Shown piece by piece: positions 26,291 to 37,213 of a stretch of DNA of 41,009 nt (its first letter is position 1; each line of letters starts with the position of its first letter). The DNA is from Thiotrichales bacterium (GTDB lineage Bacteria; Pseudomonadota; Gammaproteobacteria; SZUA-229): NCBI GenBank assembly GCA_020341835.1, contig CP070838.1, positions 2,044,625-2,085,633 of the forward strand, given 5' to 3'. A program made the translations under genes and the position numbers. Under the pieces are notes generated by a model. The model was given only the letters and a program-made list of their open reading frames with translations, was not told the origin of the DNA and did no database searches.

Positions 26291-27718
26291 TCATGCCGCC
26301 TCCCGCAACTTCTGCGGCAATTCAGATGCCACCCGGCCGATGCTGCCGGCACCGAGTGTGAGCAGCACATCGCCATCACGCATCACCGAGACCAGCTCCC
26401 TGTCGACTTCATCGATATCTTCAACAAAAATCGGGTTGACCTTGCCGCGCTGGCGAATCGCCGCGCACAACGAGCGCGCATCGGCACCGGTTACCGGCTC
26501 TTCACCGGCCGCGTAAACCTCGGTCACCAGAAGCACATCAACATCTGCCAGCACCGCGGTGAAATCGTCGAACAGATCATGCGTACGGCTGTATCGGTGC
26601 GGCTGAAACACAACGACCAGCCGCCTCTCCGGCCAGCCGCTTCGAACCGCCTGCAGGGTTGCAGCCACTTCCGTCGGATGGTGCCCGTAATCATCCACCA
26701 GGGTAATGCTGCCCCCGACAATATTGATATCCCCATAGCGCTGCATGCGCCTGCCGATACCGGCGAAATTCCTGAGCGCGTTTTTGATCGCCTCGATGTC
26801 AACGCCCAGTTCATAGGCCACGGCGATTGCCGCCAGTGCATTCAGGATGTTATGCCTGCCCGGCAGGTTGAGTGTGATATTCATTGTGATGTTACTGTCG
26901 TGCAGCATGACGTCGAATGAACTCTGCAAACCCGAGGTACTGATGTTCGAGGCGCAGATATCCGCATCCTGCTCGATGCCGTAACGAATCACCGGCCGCG
27001 TGATTTTCGGCAGCAGCTTTCTCGCGTTAACATCATCAACACAGACAATCGCCATACCGTAGAAAGGCAGGTGATGCAAAAACTCGACAAAGGCATTACG
27101 CAGGCGGTTGAAATCGCCACCGTAGGTCGATAGATGATCGGCATCCACATTGGTCACGACGGCCAGCATCGGCTGCAGATAAAGGAATGAGGCATCGCTT
27201 TCATCGGCTTCGGCAACCAGGTACTGTCCGCTGCCCAGTTTTGCATTACTCGCCGAACTGTTGAGCTTGCCGCCGATAACATAGGTCGGGTCAAGGCCGC
27301 CTTCCGCCAGAATACTGGCGATCAGGGATGTCGTCGTGGTTTTACCGTGAGTACCAGCAACCGCTATACCGTTACTGAAACGCATCAGCTCCGCCAGCAT
27401 CTCGGCCCTTGGCACCACCGGTATCATGCGTGCACGCGCGACCCGGATCTCCGGATTATCGGCCGGGATCGCACTCGATGTAACCACGACATCGACATCC
27501 CGCACGTTTTCAGCCGCGTGGCCTTTAAATACCTTTATTCCGGCAGCTGTCAGTTTCTCGGTGACGGCACCTTCACTCAAATCCGAGCCGCTGACCTGAT
27601 AGCCGATGGTATTCATCACTTCAGCGATGCCGCTCATGCCTACGCCACCAATACCGACGAAATGGACTTTACGCACGCGCTGCATGAACGGTGTCAGACT
27701 TGAATGATCGGTAATCAC
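26291..27718 (-). CDS. murC: UDP-N-acetylmuramate--L-alanine ligase MurC
   Basis: MurC adds L-alanine to UDP-MurNAc with ATP. The 475-residue ligase has the Rossmann start VHFVGIGGVGMSGIAEVM, the P-loop GTHGKT (122-127), the central domain and a C-terminal ligase domain. I chose the GTG at 27718 because it overlaps the murG stop (GTGA), matching the rest of the cluster; an internal ATG (27685) would shorten the N-terminus by 11 residues and is also possible. Confidence 0.95.
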   Translation of the reverse strand: MITDHSSLTPFMQRVRKVHFVGIGGVGMSGIAEVMNTIGYQVSGSDLSEGAVTEKLTAAGIKVFKGHAAENVRDVDVVVTSSAIPADNPEIRVARARMIPVVPRAEMLAELMRFSNGIAVAGTHGKTTTTSLIASILAEGGLDPTYVIGGKLNSSASNAKLGSGQYLVAEADESDASFLYLQPMLAVVTNVDADHLSTYGGDFNRLRNAFVEFLHHLPFYGMAIVCVDDVNARKLLPKITRPVIRYGIEQDADICASNISTSGLQSSFDVMLHDSNITMNITLNLPGRHNILNALAAIAVAYELGVDIEAIKNALRNFAGIGRRMQRYGDINIVGGSITLVDDYGHHPTEVAATLQAVRSGWPERRLVVVFQPHRYSRTHDLFDDFTAVLADVDVLLVTEVYAAGEEPVTGADARSLCAAIRQRGKVNPIFVEDIDEVDRELVSVMRDGDVLLTLGAGSIGRVASELPQKLREAA

Positions 27719-28797
27719 GCCAGCCCCCCCGCCTGGATACAACGATCAGCGACCTCGGATGCTGCGTCCGGCATCGCGGCCTTTCGTGCTGCCGCCGCCA
27801 TTTTAACCAGGGTATCGCGTTGCCGTGTCATCTGCATGATGGTGTCGCTCAACCACTCGCTGCTGAGTTCATTTTGCTGCCTGACAATGGCCGCACCTGC
27901 GCTGACAAGGTAGTCGGCATTTGCCGTCTGGTGATCGTCGACCGCGTACGGATAGGGAACCAGGATCGAGCCAACCCCGGCTGCGGCGAGTTCAAACACC
28001 GTCATCGCACCTGCGCGACAGATAACCAGGTCGGCCCAGCCGTAGGCCTCAGCCATATCATCGATGAAAGCTTCGATGCGTGCTTCAACACCGTGATGTT
28101 GATAAGCGTCCCGCGTCATCTCGAGTTTTTCGGCGCCGGTCTGGTGAAATATTTCCGGTCTGGCACCAGCCTCGATCCTGCCCACAGCCTCGGGCACGAC
28201 TTCATTGAGTCTGGCTGCGCCAAGGCTGCCGCCGATGACCAGCACGCGTAATGCATCGGAATGACTGCCAATTCGTTGCTGCGGGTCGGGCAGCTCCTGT
28301 ATCTGTTTGCGCACCGGGTTGCCGACCGTCCTGGATTTTTTGTCGAAGGTCCCTGGAAAAGCTTCGAGTACTTCCCTGGCAAGCTTCGCCAGTATGCGAT
28401 TCGTCAGTCCGGCAACCGCGTTTTGCTCGTGGATCAGCAAGGGCCGACGCATCAGCCACGCCATCAAACCGCCCGGCCCCGCGGTAAAGCCACCCATGCC
28501 GAGTACGACGCCGGGCTTTCGTTGCCACAGCACACGGGCCGCCTGCGCACAGGCAATGATCAAGCGGAACGGCGCGAGCAACAGGGTTGTCGCGTTCTTG
28601 CCGCGCAGACCTGTAATACTCAGCCACTCGATTTGATAGCCTGCCTGCCTGACCACGCGGGCTTCTATGCCTTTATGTGTCCCCAGCCAGACGATCGGCA
28701 CGCCGCGTGAGCGCAATTCATCGGCAACGGCAAGCGCCGGAAATACATGGCCGCCGGTGCCGCCCGCCATAATCAGGACCGGTCTGACGGACATCAT
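27715..28797 (-). CDS. murG: Undecaprenyldiphospho-muramoylpentapeptide beta-N-acetylglucosaminyltransferase MurG
   Basis: MurG transfers GlcNAc to lipid I to make lipid II at the inner face of the inner membrane. The 360-residue GT28 enzyme has the G-loop GGTGGHVFPALAVA, a second glycine loop GGSLGAARLNE and the C-terminal UDP-GlcNAc site (CRAGAMTVFELAAAG). Two ATGs in tandem (28797 and 28794) precede MSVRP; the first makes an ATGA overlap with the ftsW stop. Confidence 0.97.
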   Translation of the reverse strand: MMSVRPVLIMAGGTGGHVFPALAVADELRSRGVPIVWLGTHKGIEARVVRQAGYQIEWLSITGLRGKNATTLLLAPFRLIIACAQAARVLWQRKPGVVLGMGGFTAGPGGLMAWLMRRPLLIHEQNAVAGLTNRILAKLAREVLEAFPGTFDKKSRTVGNPVRKQIQELPDPQQRIGSHSDALRVLVIGGSLGAARLNEVVPEAVGRIEAGARPEIFHQTGAEKLEMTRDAYQHHGVEARIEAFIDDMAEAYGWADLVICRAGAMTVFELAAAGVGSILVPYPYAVDDHQTANADYLVSAGAAIVRQQNELSSEWLSDTIMQMTRQRDTLVKMAAAARKAAMPDAASEVADRCIQAGGLA

Positions 28798-30032
28798 GCG
28801 CGCGCCCTCCGTTTGCGTTTGCGGGTCTGCCCGGAGCGTTTACCGCCTTTACCGGTCACAGCCTGCTTGTCGAACACGGCGCATTCATAATGGATGCGCA
28901 GCAGCAGTCCTATCGCCATACAGCTGATAATCAGGCTGCTGCCGCCGTAACTCATCAATGGCAGTGTCAGGCCCTTGGTCGGCAGCATGCCCATGTTGAC
29001 CCCCATGTTGATGACGGCCTGCATGGCCAGCCATATGCCTATGCCATAGGCAATATAGGCGGCGAAACGGTTGCCGCATTTTTCCGCATGCAGGGCGATG
29101 CGGGTCGAACGATAGAACAGGACTGTATACAGCGCGATAACCGTGCACACGCCAATAAAGCCGAGCTCTTCAGACAATACCGCGAAAAGAAAATCGGTAT
29201 GTGACTCGGGCAGATAAAACAGTTTCTGCACACTGCCGCCCAGACCGGTGCCAAACCAGCCACCGGTACCGATTGCGATCAGCGACTGGGTCAGCTGGAA
29301 ACCCGTATCGAATGGATCAGCCCAGGGATTCATAAAGGATGTCAATCGTTCCAGGCGATAGGGCGATGACACCACCAGCAGGTACGCGGCGACGCCGAAC
29401 AGGCCCAGGAACAGGATGAACTGGATGAAGCGTACACCACCAAGATACATCATCCCCAGCACCGTGCCGATGATGACCACCGTGGCACCAAAGTCAGGTT
29501 CCAGCAACAGCAGCAGCGCGGCAAGACCTACCATCAACATTGGCTTGATAAAGCCCCACATCGAGGTACGAACGGTTTCGCCGTGACGCACCAGATAGCC
29601 GGCCACGTAAATAATCAGAAACAGCTTGACTGCTTCCGAGACCTGCAGATTGAATACACCAAGCGGGATCCAGCGAGTACTGCCATTGACCTCTTTACCG
29701 ACACCGGGCAGCAGCACCAGTATCAGCAGAAACAGCGAGAAGCCGAGCAACGCCATGCCTGACTTTTCCCAGTGCACCAGCCGGATCTGATACACAAGCC
29801 AGGCGCAGACCAGGCCGATCACAATAAATACCGCCTGGCGTTGCGCGTAATAGAAAGGCGAAGACAGGTTGCGTTCGGCGACACTGATTGAAGCCGACGT
29901 TACCATCACCAGCCCGATCGCCAGCAGGGCAATGCTGGCCACGATCAATACATTATCAAGCCGCTCCCACTGGCCCTCGGTGGCGCGCTTCAGTGCTGGT
30001 GCGGCCCGCGATACCGGAATCGTGATACTCAT
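28794..30032 (-). CDS. ftsW: Septal peptidoglycan polymerase FtsW (SEDS family)
   Basis: FtsW polymerises glycan strands at the septum together with FtsI. The 412-residue protein has about ten hydrophobic helices and SEDS signatures, including the loop LLEPDFGATVVI (predicted catalytic Asp), LTQSLIAIGTGGWFGTGLG and the C-terminal GLTLPLMSYGGSSLI. I chose the ATG at 30032, which overlaps the murD stop by one base (TGATG). An in-frame upstream start at 30065 would lie inside murD and add 11 residues without homology. A basic tail (RKRKRRAR) ends the protein. Confidence 0.96.
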   Translation of the reverse strand: MSITIPVSRAAPALKRATEGQWERLDNVLIVASIALLAIGLVMVTSASISVAERNLSSPFYYAQRQAVFIVIGLVCAWLVYQIRLVHWEKSGMALLGFSLFLLILVLLPGVGKEVNGSTRWIPLGVFNLQVSEAVKLFLIIYVAGYLVRHGETVRTSMWGFIKPMLMVGLAALLLLLEPDFGATVVIIGTVLGMMYLGGVRFIQFILFLGLFGVAAYLLVVSSPYRLERLTSFMNPWADPFDTGFQLTQSLIAIGTGGWFGTGLGGSVQKLFYLPESHTDFLFAVLSEELGFIGVCTVIALYTVLFYRSTRIALHAEKCGNRFAAYIAYGIGIWLAMQAVINMGVNMGMLPTKGLTLPLMSYGGSSLIISCMAIGLLLRIHYECAVFDKQAVTGKGGKRSGQTRKRKRRARA

Positions 30033-31372
30033 CAAGCTAACGCCTCGACTGCCTTGATGAAACACTCGCCACGATCTGCAAAGCCCTTGAACATGTCGAA
30101 GCTTGCACAGGCCGGCGACAGCAGCACGTTGTCACCCGGCTGCGCCAGCTCGGCGGCCATAACAACCGCTTCTTTCATAGCGCCGGCAAAGCGGACAGGG
30201 ATGACGGGATCGAGTACCTGCGCAATCGCCTGCGCATCCTCGCCAATAACCACAGCGGCACGCAAGCGCTTTTCTGCAATTTCGCCTAACGGTGAAAAAT
30301 CCGCACCCTTGCCCTGACCTCCGGCTATCAGCACATGGCGACCCGGCAGGCCTTCGATAGCGGCCAGCGTTGCACCCACGTTTGTGCCTTTGGAATCGTT
30401 AAACCAGTTGATGCCATCATGCTCCGCAACCCATTGCGTGCGATGCGCAAGACCCGGAAATTCCTTCAACGCATCGAGCATCGCCTGCATCGGCAGATCG
30501 ATACTGGCACCCAGTGCCAGCGCAGCCAGTGCGTTCGCATAATTATGCTGCCCGCGAATCTTCAGTGCTTCAGTGGCTATCAGCACTTCATCGCCAAGAC
30601 ACAGAGACTGCCGGCCGTTTGTTTCACACAGCCCGAAGTCGCCCGCATCCGGCTTGCCCATGGTAAAGCCGACCACATTACGCTGATGGTTCAGCATCTT
30701 GCTGACGTACGCATCGTCACGATTGACAACGGCATGAGAGGCATTGGCATAGATTGCCTGCTTGCTCATCGCATAAGCGTTGACATCGGCATAGCGGTCC
30801 ATATGATCGGGACTGACGTTAAGTACAACTGCGGCTTGCATTGGCAGTCGCTGCAGCGTTTCCAGCTGAAAACTGGAGAGTTCGAGTACATACAGCTCTT
30901 TCGGGCCATCCAGCAGGTCCAGCACCGGCAGCCCGATATTGCCGCCGGCAACAGCGTCAAGCCCCGCCTTGTTTGCCATCTGTACCAGTAAGGTCGTAAC
31001 GGTGCTTTTGCCATTGGAGCCGGTGATAGCAACCACCGGCGCTTCAACTTCGTGCGCAAACAGATCGATATCACCGGTAATTTCGACGCCTTTCTCTCGA
31101 GCCTGCCGCAACACCGGATCACTGAGCGGAACGCCGGGGCTGACAACGATGCGCTGCGCGTTGACGAATAGCTTGCTGTCGAACGACCCGGTATATAACG
31201 GTATATCGCCGAAGCTTGCCTTGAACTCATTCAGCGCCGGTGGAATATCACGACTGTCGATGACAACCATCGACTCGCCCAGGCGGTGCAAATGACGTAC
31301 AACCGACAATCCGGTCACCCCCAGGCCAACGACCAGGGTATAGGCATTCGCATCACTTCGTGGCGTTGTCAT
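30032..31372 (-). CDS. murD: UDP-N-acetylmuramoylalanine--D-glutamate ligase MurD
   Basis: MurD adds D-glutamate to UDP-MurNAc-L-Ala. The 446-residue ligase begins MTTPRSDANAYTLVVGLGVT, with the P-loop GSNGKST at about 118-124. I chose the ATG at 31372 because it has AGGA 7 bases upstream and gives the usual N-terminal length. An in-frame ATG at 31402 would add ten residues with no ribosome site. It follows mraY by 37 bases with this start, the widest gap in the mraY-murB section. Confidence 0.94.
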   Translation of the reverse strand: MTTPRSDANAYTLVVGLGVTGLSVVRHLHRLGESMVVIDSRDIPPALNEFKASFGDIPLYTGSFDSKLFVNAQRIVVSPGVPLSDPVLRQAREKGVEITGDIDLFAHEVEAPVVAITGSNGKSTVTTLLVQMANKAGLDAVAGGNIGLPVLDLLDGPKELYVLELSSFQLETLQRLPMQAAVVLNVSPDHMDRYADVNAYAMSKQAIYANASHAVVNRDDAYVSKMLNHQRNVVGFTMGKPDAGDFGLCETNGRQSLCLGDEVLIATEALKIRGQHNYANALAALALGASIDLPMQAMLDALKEFPGLAHRTQWVAEHDGINWFNDSKGTNVGATLAAIEGLPGRHVLIAGGQGKGADFSPLGEIAEKRLRAAVVIGEDAQAIAQVLDPVIPVRFAGAMKEAVVMAAELAQPGDNVLLSPACASFDMFKGFADRGECFIKAVEALA

Positions 31373-31409
31373 AGTCTGTTTCCTGATAACCGCCTGTAAC
31401 ATAGTCTCA

Positions 31410-32492
31410 CTAACGAACCTTCAACGAAGCCAGCCCGACCAGCACCAGAACGACGGTGATGATCCAGAAACGCACGATTACGCGCGGTTCCGGCCAGCCT
31501 TTTAATTCAAAATGATGGTGCAATGGCGCCATGCGAAAGATTCTTTTACCGGTCAGCTTGAACGAGCCGACCTGCAGTATCACCGACACGGTTTCCATCA
31601 CGAATACACCGCCCATGATCAGCAGCACGATTTCCTGCCTGACCAGGACGGCGATGACACCCAGCGCGGCACCAAGCGCTAGCGCACCGACATCACCCAT
31701 GAACACCTGCGCAGGATAGGTATTGAACCAGAGGAAGCCGAGTCCGGCTCCGACCAGGGTGCCGCAAAAGATGGCCAGCTCGCCGACTCCAGCCACATAG
31801 GGAATCCCGAGATAGTCGGCGAAATTGGCGTGCCCGGTGGCATAGGCAAACACACCCAGCGCACCCGCAACCATCACCGTCGGCATGATCGCCAGGCCAT
31901 CAAGGCCGTCGGTCAGGTTGACCGCATTGCTCGATCCGACGATCACGAAATAGGTAAACACGATAAAAAACCAGCCCATATCCAGCGCAACATCTTTCAC
32001 GAACGGCACGATCAGCGCGGTCTCAATCGGCGTTTGCGCGAGCTTGTAAAGCAGGACCGCGGCGCCAAGCCCGAACACGGTTTGCCAGAAGTATTTCGCC
32101 CTGGCGGACAACCCTTTCGAATTGCCATAAACCAGTTTCTTGTAATCATCGAAACCACCGATGAGACCGAATAGCAGGGTAACGATCAGGGTCACCCACA
32201 TTTGATGATTACCGAGATCACTCCACAGCAATGTACTGATGGCGATCGAAATCAGTATCAGCGAGCCGCCCATTGTCGGTGTGCCCGCCTTGGTTAGATG
32301 GGTCTGCGGACCGTCGTCCCGCACCTGCTGCCCGATCTTGTAACTGGTCAGCTTGCGAATCATCGAGGGCCCGATGATCAGTGACAGAACCAGCGCAGTG
32401 ATCGTCCCCAGAATGGCCCTGAGCGTCAGGTACTGGAAAACGTTGAAACCACTATGATACTGCTCGAGAAACTCGGTTATATACAGCAGCAT
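31410..32492 (-). CDS. mraY: Phospho-N-acetylmuramoyl-pentapeptide transferase MraY
   Basis: MraY makes lipid I by joining UDP-MurNAc-pentapeptide to undecaprenyl phosphate in the inner membrane. The 360-residue protein has ten predicted membrane helices and the family motifs GFDDYKKL (metal-binding Asp pair), [24 protein letters not shown] and the [11 protein letters not shown] loop. Length is normal. The ATG at 32492 overlaps the murF stop by one base (TGATG). Confidence 0.98.
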   Translation of the reverse strand: MLLYITEFLEQYHSGFNVFQYLTLRAILGTITALVLSLIIGPSMIRKLTSYKIGQQVRDDGPQTHLTKAGTPTMGGSLILISIAISTLLWSDLGNHQMWVTLIVTLLFGLIGGFDDYKKLVYGNSKGLSARAKYFWQTVFGLGAAVLLYKLAQTPIETALIVPFVKDVALDMGWFFIVFTYFVIVGSSNAVNLTDGLDGLAIMPTVMVAGALGVFAYATGHANFADYLGIPYVAGVGELAIFCGTLVGAGLGFLWFNTYPAQVFMGDVGALALGAALGVIAVLVRQEIVLLIMGGVFVMETVSVILQVGSFKLTGKRIFRMAPLHHHFELKGWPEPRVIVRFWIITVVLVLVGLASLKVR

Positions 32493-33871
32493 CAGCGACC
32501 CCCCTGCCCTTCATTCCGGTCAACCAGCGCGTTGACGATCTGTTCCATCCCCATACTGCGCGAGCCCTTTACCAGCACGACTGAATCGCCGGCAAGGCCC
32601 TGCTCGAGCTCCCCGACCAGCTGCTGACGGTCCTCGAAAAATTTTCCGTTCGACCCGAATGCCTCCACTGCGTACCGCGCAAGCTCGCCGGTTGCCAGCA
32701 AATGTTTTACGCCCAGCGCACGCGCCTGCTCGCCCACCTGGCGATGCAAGGCCTCTTTCTCATCGCCCAGTTCGGCCATATCACCAAGCACCAGCCAGGT
32801 ATCTTCGGCGGCAGACACCAGCACCTCGATCGCGGCATGCATCGAGAGTGGATTTGCATTGTAGGTATCATTGATGACCCTGGCGCCGCCCGGTGTGAAA
32901 CAGCTGGCAAGCCTTCCGGAAACACCGGTAAACGCATTCAGTCCACCGACGATATCGTCGATGCCGATACCGATTGCCGCACTGACCGATGCAGCAGCGA
33001 GCGCATTCATGACGTTGTGCTGGCCGGGTACCGCAAGCTGAACATCCCCCGCACCCGCCGGTGTTCGGATCTTCACTGCGGTTTCACCGTTGAGCTTCGA
33101 AACGGCAGCGTAAACATCCGCAGTGTCATCGAGCATCGAGAATGTCATTACCCGCCGGTTCCTGCCCAGCTGACTGCAGAGGTCCCGCCAGTAATCGGCA
33201 TAGGCGTCGTCGGCATTGACCACAGCCGTACCACTGTCGACAATGCCGGAATAGATTTCCGCTTTGGAGCTCGCCACCCCGTCCAGGGAACCGAAGCCTT
33301 CGAGATGCGCCGGACCGGCATTGGTTATGACCGCGACATGCGGTGTTGCGATATGCGTCAGATAATCGATTTCACCAGGGTGATTGGCACCCATTTCGAT
33401 CACCGCATACTGATGCTGTTCGCGCAGGTCCAGCAGGGTCATCGGCATACCAATATCATTATTAAGATTGCCCTGCGTCGATAATACGTGCGCTGCACCG
33501 GCTGCATGCTCCAGTATGCTGCGCGTCATTTCCTTGACTGTTGTCTTGCCGTTACTGCCGGTGATACCGACCAGCTTGCCCTTGAACTGCTGTCGCCAGT
33601 GCGCCGCCAGCCTGCCCAGTGCCAGCCGGGTATCATCGACACGGATTTGCGGCAACTCGACAGCCTGCTGTTCACTGACCAGCGCACCTGTCGCACCGGC
33701 TGCTCCGGCCTGTTCAATAAAGGCATGGCCATCGAAGCGCTCACCCTTGATCGCGACATAAAGCGCACCGCTGGCAATATCACGCGTATCCTTCGACACC
33801 GAGGTGAACAGTTGGTCACCTCCGATCAATTCTCCGTCAAGTGCACTGGCTGCCTGAGACATCCGCATCAT
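32492..33871 (-). CDS. murF: UDP-N-acetylmuramoyl-tripeptide--D-alanyl-D-alanine ligase MurF
   Basis: MurF adds the D-Ala-D-Ala dipeptide made by Ddl. The 459-residue ligase has an N-terminal UDP-binding domain, the P-loop GSNGKTT (105-111), the central motif [10 protein letters not shown] and a C-terminal domain with [11 protein letters not shown]. The ATG at 33871 overlaps the murE stop (ATGA). The gene is normal in length and sits in the usual place. Confidence 0.97.
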   Translation of the reverse strand: MMRMSQAASALDGELIGGDQLFTSVSKDTRDIASGALYVAIKGERFDGHAFIEQAGAAGATGALVSEQQAVELPQIRVDDTRLALGRLAAHWRQQFKGKLVGITGSNGKTTVKEMTRSILEHAAGAAHVLSTQGNLNNDIGMPMTLLDLREQHQYAVIEMGANHPGEIDYLTHIATPHVAVITNAGPAHLEGFGSLDGVASSKAEIYSGIVDSGTAVVNADDAYADYWRDLCSQLGRNRRVMTFSMLDDTADVYAAVSKLNGETAVKIRTPAGAGDVQLAVPGQHNVMNALAAASVSAAIGIGIDDIVGGLNAFTGVSGRLASCFTPGGARVINDTYNANPLSMHAAIEVLVSAAEDTWLVLGDMAELGDEKEALHRQVGEQARALGVKHLLATGELARYAVEAFGSNGKFFEDRQQLVGELEQGLAGDSVVLVKGSRSMGMEQIVNALVDRNEGQGGR

Positions 33872-35424
33872 TCGCCAACCCCGGCAGCCTGTTGTTTGAA
33901 CAACGCCCGCGTCACATCACGGTCATCGAAGCCGATATACCTGTCGCCGATGATCTGGCAGGACTCATGCCCCTTGCCGGCGATCAGAACGACATCTTCG
34001 GATGCTGCCTGTGCCAGCGCAAAGGCAATGGCTTCGCGTCGATCGACAAAAGCGCTGACTGAATCAGGTTTGCTGAAACCCTCATTGATCTGGTCGATAA
34101 TCGACTGCGGATCCTCGTGCCTCGGGTTGTCACTGGTAACGACGATATGGTCTGCAACACGCTCCGCCGCCTGTGCCATCAATGGCCGTTTTTCGCGATC
34201 ACGATCACCTCCGCAACCGAACACGCACCAGAATTCACCGTCAAAATGAAGCCTGGCTGCATTACAGGCCGCAGTAATACCTTGTGGCGTATGCGCGTAA
34301 TCGACAATGACGGTCGGCATGTCGTCAGCAACAACCAGTTCCATACGCCCGGCGACCGGCTGCAGCGCCTGCAGGCGTTTCAGCGACTCCTCGAAAGCGA
34401 TGTTGTTCAGCAGCAATGTGGCCAGCACTGCCAGGCTGTTCGACACATTGAATTCACCCAGCAAGCCAAGCTCGAAATAGCCGCTGCCCTTGGGCGTTGC
34501 CACGTTAACTTCGAATCCACGCGGACCTGGTGTTATACGCTTTGCATGCACGATAAAGTCCGCATCCTGCTCGATCGATGCAATATCCTCTGCTGTGCTG
34601 AAGCCATATACGGTCAGTCGGCGCCTGTATTTCCGCGCCAGCTGGCGCCCGAACTCGTCATCAAGATTGATCACCGCGGACTTCAGACCCGCCGTTTCGA
34701 ACAGCTTCGACTTGGCTTCGAAATATGAATCCATGGTCTTGTGGTAATCGAGATGATCCCGGGACAGATTGGTAAATACCGCAGTGTCAAATGCAACAGC
34801 ATCAACACGCCCCTGATCCAGGCCATGCGATGATACTTCCATGGCCGCCGCGACGGCTCCCCTGTCGAGCAGGTCGGCCAGGCTTTGCTGGACCTGCACC
34901 GCGTCGGCGGTCGTCAGACCTGTTGGCGCCAGAGAATCAACCAGCCCGTTGCCCAGTGTTCCGAGCACGCCGCAGGGCGATGACTCGGTATTCAGGCACT
35001 GCGCCAGATAGTGACTGACGGATGTTTTGCCGTCAGTGCCGGTTACCCCTATCAGATACAGATCCCTTGACGGATGATCGAAAAAACGCGAGGCGATCTC
35101 GCCGGTCTTGTGCTGCAAGCCCGCGACATGCAGGCAGATCGCCTGTTCCGCAAGCAAGTCGAGCATCGCCCGCTGATCGGTGTCAGCATCATCCCACAAG
35201 ACCGCACTCGCACCGGCATCGACGGCCCGCTGCGCGAACGCGAGGCCATGTGATGTTGCACCCTGAAGGGCAATGAACACGTCATTGGCGCCGGCCTGTC
35301 GACTGTCCTGCGTGATTCCGCCGAGCGGAATATCGTCAATACCGGCCAGCACTGACGTGTCGACCAGGCCATCAAGCAAGGTCCGCAAGGTCAACTGGTT
35401 CTGCTGTTTCATGGCCGGCATCAT
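33868..35424 (-). CDS. murE: UDP-MurNAc-L-Ala-D-Glu--meso-diaminopimelate ligase MurE
   Basis: MurE adds the third stem residue. The 518-residue protein has the P-loop GTDGKTS (129-135) and, in the C-terminal domain, the DNPR motif (in TSDNPRHEDP) that specifies meso-diaminopimelate rather than lysine, so the wall is of the Gram-negative type. The ATG at 35424 overlaps the ftsI stop (ATGA); further in-frame ATGs at 35421 and 35412 are alternatives. It is somewhat longer than the E. coli protein (about 495), mostly in the N-terminal half. Confidence 0.97.
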   Translation of the reverse strand: MMPAMKQQNQLTLRTLLDGLVDTSVLAGIDDIPLGGITQDSRQAGANDVFIALQGATSHGLAFAQRAVDAGASAVLWDDADTDQRAMLDLLAEQAICLHVAGLQHKTGEIASRFFDHPSRDLYLIGVTGTDGKTSVSHYLAQCLNTESSPCGVLGTLGNGLVDSLAPTGLTTADAVQVQQSLADLLDRGAVAAAMEVSSHGLDQGRVDAVAFDTAVFTNLSRDHLDYHKTMDSYFEAKSKLFETAGLKSAVINLDDEFGRQLARKYRRRLTVYGFSTAEDIASIEQDADFIVHAKRITPGPRGFEVNVATPKGSGYFELGLLGEFNVSNSLAVLATLLLNNIAFEESLKRLQALQPVAGRMELVVADDMPTVIVDYAHTPQGITAACNAARLHFDGEFWCVFGCGGDRDREKRPLMAQAAERVADHIVVTSDNPRHEDPQSIIDQINEGFSKPDSVSAFVDRREAIAFALAQAASEDVVLIAGKGHESCQIIGDRYIGFDDRDVTRALFKQQAAGVGE

Positions 35425-37208
35425 ACACTTTCTCCCTTTGATGCCTGCGTAGCTTGCTGTGACGCTGCTGAATCCCGTGACTTGTGCCCGGATTCGGGCG
35501 TTTCGAGCACCAGGCGACCCGGCTCGACCCTGTCGGGCGGCACATCCAGCAGGCGCATCGCGCCCGCCATCACCTTGCTGAAAACCGGCGCCGCGACCTT
35601 GCCGCCAAAATGCTCGCCATTTCGTGGCTCATCAATCATCACCACCATGACCAGCTTTGGATCATTCGCCGGCACCATGCCGGTAAAGATCGACAGATAG
35701 CGGTTTTCCGCATAACCGCCCGCGGTAAACTTGTGCACCGTACCGGTCTTGCCGGCAACACTGTAATTCGCCACCTGCGCTGCGCTGCCGGTGCCGTCTT
35801 CACTGACAACCTGCTGCATCATTTTGCGCACGGCTGCAGCCGTCTCCGGGGCCATGATGGGCTCGCCTTTCGGCGGCTTATCCTGATTCAGGAAACTGAC
35901 CGGTTTCAGGTAGCCGTCCGCCGCGATCGCCGCATAGGCCCGTGCCAGCTGCAGGGAAGTCACTGACACGCCGTAACCGAAAGCCAGGGTTGCACGCTCG
36001 AAATCATTATTCAGCGCGTCCACTGACAGACGACCCATGGCTTCACCCGGAAATCCGCTACCCGTGTCGGTACCCAGCCCAAGTTTCTGGTACATATCCC
36101 ATTGTTGCTCGGCGTCGAGGGCAAGCGCGATCTTGCTGATACCGACATTGCTCGATTTCTTGATCACACCGGCCACGTCGAGATCGCCATAATTATGCGT
36201 ATCACGAATCGTGTTACCCATCACCTGCATGTAACCGGGACCTGTTTCCACCTTGTAATAGTCACGCCAGACACCGCTCTCCAGCGCCGCCGCCACGGTC
36301 AGCGGCTTCATTGTCGAACCCGGCTCGAACACATCGGTGACTGCGCGATTACGCGTACTGCCGGGGCGCAGCTGGCTTCTGTCGTTAACATTGAACGAGG
36401 GCTGATTCGCAATCGCAAGCACTTCACCACTGGAAACATCGAGCACAACAGCCGATCCCGCGACGGCGTTGTGCTTGAGCACCGCCGCCTTCAAGGTTCT
36501 GTAGGTCAGATATTGCAGCCGCTTGTCCACGCTCAGGCGTATTGGCTTGCCGGGTTCCGACGAACTGATGCGCTTGACATCATCCACTGCGCGACCGAAC
36601 CGATCCCTTATCACCTGCTTGCGTCCTGGCTCGCCCTTGAGCCAGTCATCAAATGCCAGTTCCAGACCTTCCTGACCATTGTCATCGATATCGGCAAACC
36701 CGATAACATGAGCAGCCACTTCCCCGGCAGGATAGTAACGGCGATATTCGTCCTGTAATGCGATGCCCTTGATGTTCAGCGCCAGAACCTTGCTGGCAAC
36801 CTCCGGAGAAACATGGCGCTTCAGGTACATGAACTCGCGGTCCTGGTAGGAATGGATCTTTTTCTTCAGGCGGGCCGGGTCGATTGAGAGCAGGCGGCCA
36901 AGCTGCTTCAGGCTTTTCTCTTCGGCGGCAAACGCCTGGGGATTGAGCCATATGCTGTTGACCGGTGTGCTGATTGCCAGCGGCTCGCCGTTGCGGTCGA
37001 CGATATCACCACGATTGGCAGGAATGGTGACGTTGCGTAACTGCCTGGCATCACCTTGCCGCTCGAAGAATGCACTGTGCAACACCTGCATATCCAGCGC
37101 ACGCCCGGCGAGCACGGCAACCAGGCAGACAAATGCGAGCAGCACTGACAGGCGCCGCCACGGCATCAGCGCCTTGCTGTTTTTGATCTGTCTGCTGGTC
37201 CGGGTCAT
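35421..37208 (-). CDS. ftsI: Septal peptidoglycan transpeptidase FtsI (PBP3)
   Basis: FtsI cross-links septal peptidoglycan as partner of FtsW. The 595-residue class B penicillin-binding protein has a short cytoplasmic start, one membrane helix (about 18-37), a pedestal domain with RGDIVDRNGEPLA, and the transpeptidase domain with S298-TMK (EPGSTMKP), SSN (KKSSNVG) and KTGT (VAGKTGTVHKF). All three active-site motifs are intact. It follows ftsL after 5 bases. Confidence 0.98.
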   Translation of the reverse strand: MTRTSRQIKNSKALMPWRRLSVLLAFVCLVAVLAGRALDMQVLHSAFFERQGDARQLRNVTIPANRGDIVDRNGEPLAISTPVNSIWLNPQAFAAEEKSLKQLGRLLSIDPARLKKKIHSYQDREFMYLKRHVSPEVASKVLALNIKGIALQDEYRRYYPAGEVAAHVIGFADIDDNGQEGLELAFDDWLKGEPGRKQVIRDRFGRAVDDVKRISSSEPGKPIRLSVDKRLQYLTYRTLKAAVLKHNAVAGSAVVLDVSSGEVLAIANQPSFNVNDRSQLRPGSTRNRAVTDVFEPGSTMKPLTVAAALESGVWRDYYKVETGPGYMQVMGNTIRDTHNYGDLDVAGVIKKSSNVGISKIALALDAEQQWDMYQKLGLGTDTGSGFPGEAMGRLSVDALNNDFERATLAFGYGVSVTSLQLARAYAAIAADGYLKPVSFLNQDKPPKGEPIMAPETAAAVRKMMQQVVSEDGTGSAAQVANYSVAGKTGTVHKFTAGGYAENRYLSIFTGMVPANDPKLVMVVMIDEPRNGEHFGGKVAAPVFSKVMAGAMRLLDVPPDRVEPGRLVLETPESGHKSRDSAASQQATQASKGESV

Positions 37209-37213
37209 GGATG

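Noticed and set aside
26290..26379. Upstream extension of murB by 30 residues
   Set aside because: The extension reads into murC, shows no MurB similarity, and the ATG at 26289 directly follows the murC stop.
30033..30065. Upstream extension of ftsW by 11 residues
   Set aside because: It lies inside murD, whereas the ATG at 30032 gives a TGATG junction like the other junctions of the cluster.
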